From Dipteris shenzhenensis (Eukaryota; Polypodiophyta; Polypodiopsida; Gleicheniales): a DNA stretch of 64,000 nt. A program made the translations under genes and the position numbers. Below are positions 57,350-64,000 of the stretch, one piece after another. Below the pieces are notes generated by a model that was not told the origin of the DNA, searched no databases, and saw only the letters and a program-made list of their open reading frames with translations. The DNA lies in the NCBI GenBank assembly GCA_047967505.1, contig CM106541.1. One strand, given 5' to 3'. Positions within the stretch are counted from its first letter, which is position 1, and the number at the start of each line of letters is the position of its first letter.

Positions 57350-58990
57350 GTGGTTTCTACATGTCAATACCTCCTATGGGTGCTTTCATAGCTACTCTCA
57401 GGTGGTCAAGCTTGATTTACAAAACATAGGCAAGGTTGTCAAGGTTTTTGCTTTTCAATGCTTCATGTCGATGGCGTTTGCTTCTTCGCTTGACGTAGCT
57501 TGATGCATGATGCTTTGTTCTTCCATGTGCCTTGATGCTTTATGTGTGGATGCCATGCTTCGTGATATGGTCATCTCATGCATTTGTGCTTTTGGCATTC
57601 TTATGACAATGATGTGTGCATTCATGTGGCACTTTTCCATTTGTTGTAAAGGTCTTACCATGAGCTTTATTTTGCTTCAATGGCAGTGTCTAATTGCTAA
57701 CAATGATTCTGACTTGATAGACATGTAGAGCTTGAAAAGACGATCACTTTTCCTTTTTGGAGCGTGTCAAATTCTTCTTGGATTGGAAGTTACGCCTTGT
57801 CGAAGTTTCTATGAAGGAGAGGGGGCCTTGATGATGTGGCAATCCTTTAACCCCAATTGCATTGACCAAAGGTTTAACCAAACTTAACCATAGTAAATAT
57901 AATCTTGCCATGTGTCAATTTGTTTACCACTGAGAAAATGATAACCCTTAGTCTAACCATAGTTCTAACCCAAGGTGAGTGTGGCTTATCTGCCACATGT
58001 CCCTTGTAGAGAACCTTAGCAGAAAACTGAAGCTTTGAAACATTGCTAAAGTCGACGAAGCTCCTATGGGACGTTGCTCTTCTTGGAGATTGTTTGTACA
58101 TGCTCTTTTCCCCTTGCGGATCGTCAATGCACAAGCTGTGTGGCCAAATCCAATTCGTATGCGCAGGCACGGCTATGGCAGAGAGCTTCGTTAGCGTAGG
58201 AGAAGTTAAGGAGTCGGCTGGCTGCACTTTGGGTAGCCTATGCAGAGTAGTCATTGGCCGGTGGATTGGAACCATGGGATGTTATTGAAGGAGCATTGGA
58301 AATGTCTGTTGTGGAGTCTCCGATGATCCTGGGTGGCATTTGTTGGAGGAGAGCCAATTGGAGAAGGCGTCATGGATTGTTCGATGGAAAAGTGTTGGAG
58401 CTTGCCCGTTTGTTGAGTCACGGGATACTTCTGTGGGCATTGTGTTGCCAGAGTTGGTTAGTCGTTTGGAACCAGGAGATCGCTGTTGAAGAGGTGGCTT
58501 GCATGGGCCGTGTAGCAAGGGAGCTAAGAGCGGAGCAATGCTGGAGTGAGTTCTAGAGATCGCTTGGAGCTTAGAGTCTTGTCAGAGACTGAGTCACTAC
58601 TGGCTCATAGATGATTGGCATCACGATCAACTTTGGCGACCATTTGACAATGGGTTTGGAGGCACTGCAGGAGGGTAGGTGCTGAAGCCGTGTACTGGGA
58701 GATGCTTTGTAGTGGGCAACACCCTCAACTCTCCAAACCGGTTAAAGTTCTTTTTTTCCCACGACAAAAGGTAAAGCAAGTAGAGTCAGTCACTTCAAGA
58801 CAAAGTAGTAGTGGGCTAGATCGTGGGTTTCACTCCATCAAGGAGATAGGTTTGGGATTGTCTTTAGGTGAGCCTAGCATTAGGTAGTGACCACATCTAA
58901 AATGTCACTATTTATGGGAGAGGAGTCTTCCTTCTCTAGTTGAGCTCCATCAACACCACCTTGGGCCTTTGTGGACTAGATCTGCCTTCA
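57350..58990. other. No gene recognised
   Basis: Intergenic DNA. Open frames at 58043-58556 on the plus strand show no known domain. The GC content is higher than in neighbouring intergenic DNA. Confidence 0.4.
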
Positions 58991-58998
58991 TCTTAGCA

Positions 58999-59300
58999 TG
59001 AATCTAGCGTACTTCATTCCTTGGTACGACGGCTTCATGGTTGATGATATGGATGAGACTCATCATGACCCTCGCTTCGAGATGATGCTCCGCTTCTCGA
59101 GCTCCTATGGGAGTACAAACTATTCTCCATTCCGATGGAAGGGATTTCAGTAGAATGTTTGAGTCTCCAACCCAAACAATAACATCACTGGTAGTGGATG
59201 ATGGAGTCCCTCATCTCAAGTTGATAGCTGAGCACCAAGAGTCCCTGCCAAAGGAGACCATTCTTGAGACCCTTGATGGAAGTGAGTTTAGGTAGTGCAT
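58999..59300 (+). other. Short protein-like stretch, unrecognised
   Basis: The plus strand reads MNLAYFIPWYDGFMVDDMDE and RFEMMLRFSSSYG, then further protein-like sequence past a TAG near 59153. It may be a gag-like fragment; no domain can be named. Confidence 0.25.
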
Positions 59301-59797
59301 CAAGATCTTGGGGCTACTAGGGAAATGGCTGCATTATAGGCAGATGTGACGGTTGAATAGAGCCCCTTCTCAAACCCACTAGGAGTAGCGAGCAGCTCAA
59401 TCAAAGTGAGCCCATCATGTTATAGGTTATAGGATGGGGTCCACACCACCAAGACACCTTGAGTTGAGTCCTCCCAATGGACTTAGACCAGGTTGGAGCA
59501 TAAGAATCCCAACAAGAAGACTCTAAAGAACTACAGGTGGTGGTTTAGGCTTTGGGAGCATGGAAAGACATCAAGGGTGCTTGAGCCCCCGCCATAGGGA
59601 GAGCAACCAGAGGAGACCCCCATAGGACACCCTTGTATTACAGAGGATGAGACATCCTTTGATGTGTTGTTAGATCCCCCAACAGTAAGGGTTTCGGGCA
59701 CACAGGTATGGAGGAAACAACTTGATTTCGGAGTTCCCCCTACCCCATCAATTGTTTCTCCTTCTAGCCTTCCTCCTCCCCCCTTGGATCCTTTTCT

Positions 59798-59850
59798 ATC
59801 CCATCCCCATCCCCATCCCCATCCCCATCCCCATCCCCATCCCCATCCCC
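59798..59850 (+). repeat. (CCCCAT)n hexanucleotide repeat
   Basis: About eight to nine units inside a pyrimidine-rich stretch (59740-60050). Repeated Pro-His or Ile-Pro reading frames here are by-products. Confidence 0.9.
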
Positions 59851-60119
59851 TCTACCTCATTCCTCACTGCCCCCCCTGGCCATTCACCTTGCTATAGCTT
59901 CCTACACTTCTAGCCCCTCCTTCCCTCCTCCCCCCTTCATGCTGTAATAGGTTCCGCTGCCCCTTGTTGTAGTAATTCTCACGACCCGCCGTCCTCCCCC
60001 CCACCTCCTCGACCCCTTCTTCTTTTGTCCCCTTGTAGTAGCTCCAATCATTTCCTAGCCTATTGATGACTCAGCTTCCTAGCCTTAGGGCAAGGATGGG
60101 GCTGAGATGCCCCCCCAAT

Positions 60120-61279
60120 TTGAGCTTCCTCATCTCACCCAAAGCCTACTTTTCCATAGGACACAACCTCCTCAAAGGCGCCGAGGAAAGGGGGTCAATG
60201 GGGGCTTGGATTGTCGCCTTGCCTTTGGATTGATGGTTTGAGGCCTTAAGGCATATTTGTCTCTCTAGGAATTCCCTTAGTTGGTTGTCCAGTGGTTGTT
60301 GAGTAGGGCGTCTTGATGGGGTCATAGCCAAATGAAGCCTGCGCCTTTTGGGATCAGTCGCACCATTGTCACTTCCTTTGTCAGAACTTCTCCTGTGGCT
60401 TCTTTGTCAGCTATAGCCCAAACCCAACCGGCAGCTGGTGTTCCAACATGTGGTAGATGATGGGAATGTAAAGCATTGGGTTGCCCATGACATTTCCATG
60501 TGTTTTTAGGTCCTCCCTCATCTGAGTGCAGAAATAATATACCCAGTTTGTGACTTCTGGCTCGGCTAGCCTAGTGAGGATGTTTGGCACTATAGATTGG
60601 TGGTGGTCCGTATGTTTGACCTATGTCAAAACAATTGGAGAACTCTTGCTTGCTTAGTCTAGTTCTGGTTCTATGAGCTCTAAGAAGTTGATGCAACTCT
60701 TTCTTTTCTTCCTATCATAGGGGATCATTCAAATTCTTCTTGTGCGTAAACATCTCCCACAACCATTGGTAGGCATGCACTACATCCACATTGAGGTGGT
60801 GGAAGTGGGGGTCCCTGTTGCATCTTGGAGTATGCAGCCATGCAAATTTGAATTGTAAGTGTCGATGAACTCCTTGAGCAGCTTCATGTTAAGCTGGTAT
60901 GGTAGTCGATCGACTAGGTATGGCAGTTGATGAACTCCTCGAGCAGCTTTATGTTAAGGTGGTATGGCAGTCGGGGTCCGCGACTGGTTTTGAGACTTGT
61001 CATCACCAAGGATGCTTGCATGTCCGGATCCTTCAATGCTTGATATGCGGCCACCGTGTGGTAATAGAGGGTATAATCTTGGCCCTCATAAACATATTTG
61101 GAGTGAATTGCATAGCTGTTAAGTTGCTGGAGCCAAGCTTTGCCGAGCGGAGAGTGTGCTAGTGTCCTTACGACTTTGTATTCTCCCTGTGTTGGAGCTA
61201 GCATGCGCTTCTTGGATGATCGAGAAGGCGGGGTGGCAACCATTACTGCTGGCTCTTGAGAGGTTTGTTGAGTACTCAT
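60120..61279 (-). pseudogene. Decayed gene, unrecognised, transposon-like
   Basis: The ATG at 61279 opens 121 codons (MSTQQTSQEPAVMVATPPSR, then SKKRMLAPTQGEYKVVRTLA and SKYVYEGQDYTLYYHTVAAY) to a stop at 60914. Protein-like sequence continues at lower coordinates through a 65-bp tandem duplication (LNIKLLEEFI / LNMKLLKEFI) and several stops, including PNILTRLAEPEVTNWVYYFC and HGNVMGNPMLYIPIIYHMLE near 60600-60430. The family is not recognised; the arrangement resembles the large plant proteins carried with transposons. Not functional as read. Confidence 0.4.
60864..60975 (+). repeat. Two-copy tandem duplication, period 65 bp
   Basis: GATGAACTCCT(T/C)GAGCAGCTT and GTTAAG(C/G)TGGTATGG(T/C)AGT recur at 60864 and 60929, inside the decayed minus-strand gene. 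Confidence 0.8.
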
Positions 61280-61663
61280 CTCCTCCTTTGTTTGTAGTTT
61301 GGCTGCTGCACGTACGTTGAATGAAATCCTGATTGATCCTGAGGGAGTGCTCTAGGACTCAGATGGGCCGGTGGGAAATGCATTGGCAAATGCTAGATTT
61401 GGGGGGTGGAGACTGAGTTCTCTTTCGAATTCAAAGAATTTGTTTTCAGGATCCATTGGGAAGGAGGACAGGTGCGTAATGAATGGGTCTATGGAGGAGG
61501 ACAATGCAGAGGACATTCAAATGGAGGCTAGTGGGCAGTGTCAAAGGGGGCATGAAAGTGGGGATATTTTGGCAGAAAATTGATAGAGTCTGACTATTTT
61601 TGCTAAGGCAATAATTCGGGGGGATAGGGGTCCTTTTATAGTTTTCAGTATCCCACCGACTGG

Positions 61664-61960
61664 GGGGATAGCATTATGGCAATGATCTAATGGGATGGCT
61701 AAGGCGACGAGTCGGGGGCTTGGAGGTATGGCACTTGTTGGTGGGTTAGCGGTAAAGAGACAATCCAATGGGATGGAAGGATAGCGACAATTAGGTGGGA
61801 TGACTCTATGGCACCGATCAGCCGGTTAATGGTAAGGCAATGATTCAATGGGATGGAAGTAAGGAGACGATCCAGTGGGATGGCTATAAGGCAACTCTCA
61901 GACAGGATGGCTATAAGATGATGCTCGGACGGGATGGTAGTAAGGTGACGGGGTATTGGT
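61664..61960 (+). repeat. 27-30-bp minisatellite, partly coding-phased
   Basis: Units resemble GACGATCCAATGGGATGGC and TATAAGG(C/T). The four units at about 61843-61950 are spaced 27 bp and translate as nine-residue repeats (IQWDGSKET, IQWDGYKAT, LRQDGYKMM, LGRDGSKVT). Earlier units are more diverged and spaced irregularly. Confidence 0.75.
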
Positions 61961-62529
61961 TAGGCTTGAAAATGGAAATTTCGACCACTTTTAGAGTTGT
62001 TGAGGGGGTTTGCATGCTGAGGGTGCTGCCCAGGAGAGAAAATGGGGTAGACAGACTTGGCGATGCATAGACTTGTAAGGTCAGTGTGCAAGGATGCAAA
62101 AATAAAAAATGTATTGGCCTTATTCACCTAATGATGCTGACCATGAATTTGAGGGTGTGCATTGTGGCTACCAAGGACTTGTGACCTGCTGTGCATGTGG
62201 GTGATATGCCTACCATACAAACTCACCTAGACCTGGACTTGATGATTGCACACCTAATGAAGGGTCGATTGTGTGGAATGCAGTAGAGTTGAATGCCGAA
62301 TAGCAGCATTCATCATCATCAACCAAGTAGAGCATGTGCTAATTTTGTGCATCATCCTAGTTGTTAGGTGTATATCAGCGTTGCGGCATTCACATTGATG
62401 GAACTCCCTCGAGATAAGGCAGATGGGTTCTTGTGTACCATGGCCTTTGATTTAATAGGAGAAGTAGGTCTGGGCAACATCGCAAGTGCTACTTTGAGTA
62501 TGGTGACTTCCGATGGTGTTCACATGGGC

Positions 62530-62740
62530 TTGGAGGAAGGTTCTTGTGTAACTACCCCACTTTTAGGGGTTGGTTCTTGTGTTGCCTCCTTGATGAGACC
62601 TCGGCAGCTTTTTCCTTGAGTTGCACTATACGTGGGATCATGATGCCCCTTGGGCTTGTAGAATGGTCCATCGTGCTAGGCTCAAGGGTAGGTTCTTGTG
62701 GGATGCCTCAGGAGTTGATGCAGGTTCTTGTGTTACTACC
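62530..62740 (+). repeat. Repeated GGTTCTTGTG phrase
   Basis: GGTTCTTGTG(T/G) occurs at about 62538, 62572, 62691 and 62722, twice followed by TAACTACCCC or TTACTACCCT. No gene is supported at 62100-62790. Confidence 0.5.
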
Positions 62741-62789
62741 CTACGAATCCCAGTTGTGTGAGCTTGTGTATTCTGTGTATGGTCCATAT

Positions 62790-63168
62790 ATAATATGCAT
62801 GGATTTCCTAGAAAAGTTTTAATTATGCAAGGGAAATATATGCAATCTCCAGTCCTCCCTACTAGAAAGCATGAGGTTTATACTTCAAAAAATATAAAAG
62901 ATTTTAAGATTTGTACATATTTTCCATAATATGTGAAACCCAAGGAAGGGGTCTTTTGGATGAGGGGGGTTAAAATAAAAAATACTCAAACATAAAAATC
63001 CAACTCCTTTCCAAATCATGTAACTTTTTCATGTGTTACCCAAATTTGAAGGTGTTGATGAACACAATCATGCCAACTTGACTAACTTTTACTTATGGAA
63101 TATTGTTAAATTCATCTCATACTCAAAAATTTCATAGGTATTCTTAGTAAAGGTAGTTGGTCCCCTAG
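62790..63168 (-). repeat. Dispersed repeat family R1, copy 2 (inverted)
   Basis: The reverse complement of 62927-63168 matches 181-456, and that of 62790-62935 matches 35226-35395. This copy joins both parts, so it is the longest representative (about 380 bp). Confidence 0.75.
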
Positions 63169-63290
63169 GGAACCAATCCAAGTATATAGGTAGCTAGCAC
63201 TTGCACCCAATGCACAAGTGCCATTGGCTCAATCCCATCCTTGTAAGGACACAAGCACCTCAGCTATTGAGGAATCTCAATCCTCCATAG

Positions 63291-64000
63291 TATCCTCAAG
63301 CCTCGAATCTTGCTCTAGCAATCCGAGTGCAACAATTCCAACCTGAAGGACTGGAACCACAATATGGGTATGAAATAAAATACCCCATGTACTACATGGA
63401 TGGTCCCAAAGGACTCACTCTAATGTATGCTCATCAAGTAAGACCAACCACATATTGATAACCTATCAAGTGTTTCAGATTTGGTGAAAACCATTGGATT
63501 GCTAAGTGCCCTCACAAAGGTAGCCCAAGTACTTTCCAACATGTTTGCAGAGATTGTGGAGTTGGGCATGCATGCATGGATTTCCCACTTAGAGCAAAGC
63601 CTCAATCACCTCATGAAGCAAAGCCGAATGTACCCCTTGGAATCATTGGCATTGAGAGTCATAGTGTGGCAACGCTAAGTGTTGCATCCCAACCAGTACT
63701 AGTGGTAATAAGGAAGTAGTATGACAAAAACTAATTTCTACTCAGAAAGAAAAAATCCCAAAGGCCACACAAGCCTTGCTAGTCCCAAAACAAAGTGCAG
63801 CAACACCAAGTACATCGGGCCCCAGTACTCTTCAAGAATCAAAGGAAGTCTACCCCAATGCCAAAGTGGATAAAACTCAGTATCAAGCCTTGAAGGAATG
63901 GGTAAGACATGAACAGGTTAAATTTAAGGTAGACCAAAGAGCAACAATTGAGGATAGGGAGATGATACCACATAGCATTGACATGGTGATTGAAGCCATC
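63291..64000 (+). pseudogene. Gypsy-like gag fragment with two zinc knuckles, right edge
   Basis: One plus-strand frame reads EGLEPQYGYEIKYPMYYMDG, then TGA TAA near 63456-63461. CFRFGENHWIAKC follows at 63471-63509, a CCHC knuckle whose second Cys is now Phe. A second cluster, CRDCGVGHACMDFP, begins at 63546. Paired knuckles of this kind are found in gag of some plant Gypsy elements. Later stops continue to the window edge, where the element is cut. Family assignment is moderate. Confidence 0.5.

Noticed and set aside
59664-59913. Proline- or isoleucine-rich protein
   Set aside because: It is the translation of a (CCCCAT)n repeat in two frames.

Overview
This is nuclear DNA from a land plant with a large, repeat-rich genome. 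The evidence is two spliced or plant-type genes (a wall-associated-kinase-like receptor kinase and a trihelix/Myb-SANT transcription factor), GT-AG introns, CCCTAAA-type telomere-like runs, and plant families of mobile elements (CACTA, Ty1/Copia, Ty3/Gypsy, L1-type LINE, a tRNA-derived SINE). The lineage cannot be fixed from the sequence alone. The dense, old transposon debris would suit a fern or another large-genome vascular plant, but that is a guess.

Layout. 1-725: a dispersed repeat, then a tandem minisatellite. 726-6465: a CACTA DNA transposon with matching ends and an AAA target duplication, inserted in that minisatellite. It carries three arrays of a palindromic TATATAGCGAC motif, a 2.7-kb hairpin-rich satellite that lies inside an inferred intron, and two decayed divergent genes. 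6466-11100: the rest of the minisatellite, local tandem duplications, and a decayed basic-protein gene (7695-8618, minus). 11126-13290: an intact three-exon WAK-like receptor kinase (minus). 13400-16430: intergenic DNA with short-period repeats. 16436-21966: a decayed Ty3/Gypsy element. 23161-24441: a coiled-coil reading frame with nine stops and no frameshift. 25390-30402: two LTR/primer-binding-site remnants and a truncated Copia element. 30680-32700: a decayed spliced gene. 34498-35238: a broken histone-H3-fold gene most like centromeric CENH3 (minus). 36503-36900: an RNase H remnant.

41052-42461 is an intact trihelix transcription factor (minus). Its first exon may lie near the GC-rich block at 47.3-48.2 kb, in which case a LINE fragment and (CT)n tracts occupy its leader intron. 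48230-48640: a dispersed GA repeat and a SINE head. 51760-57344: a structurally complete Copia element with two 352-bp LTRs, a CAAGT target duplication and about 5% LTR divergence. 57345-64000: intergenic debris with minisatellites, an unrecognised decayed gene on the minus strand, an inverted second copy of the left-edge repeat, and a Gypsy-like gag with two zinc knuckles that runs off the right edge.

Only the receptor kinase and the trihelix factor look functional. They share no evident pathway. Everything else is mobile-element sequence, repeat, or pseudogene. Premature stops in the complete Copia element are almost all TAG, which fits decay of methylated CAG sites.
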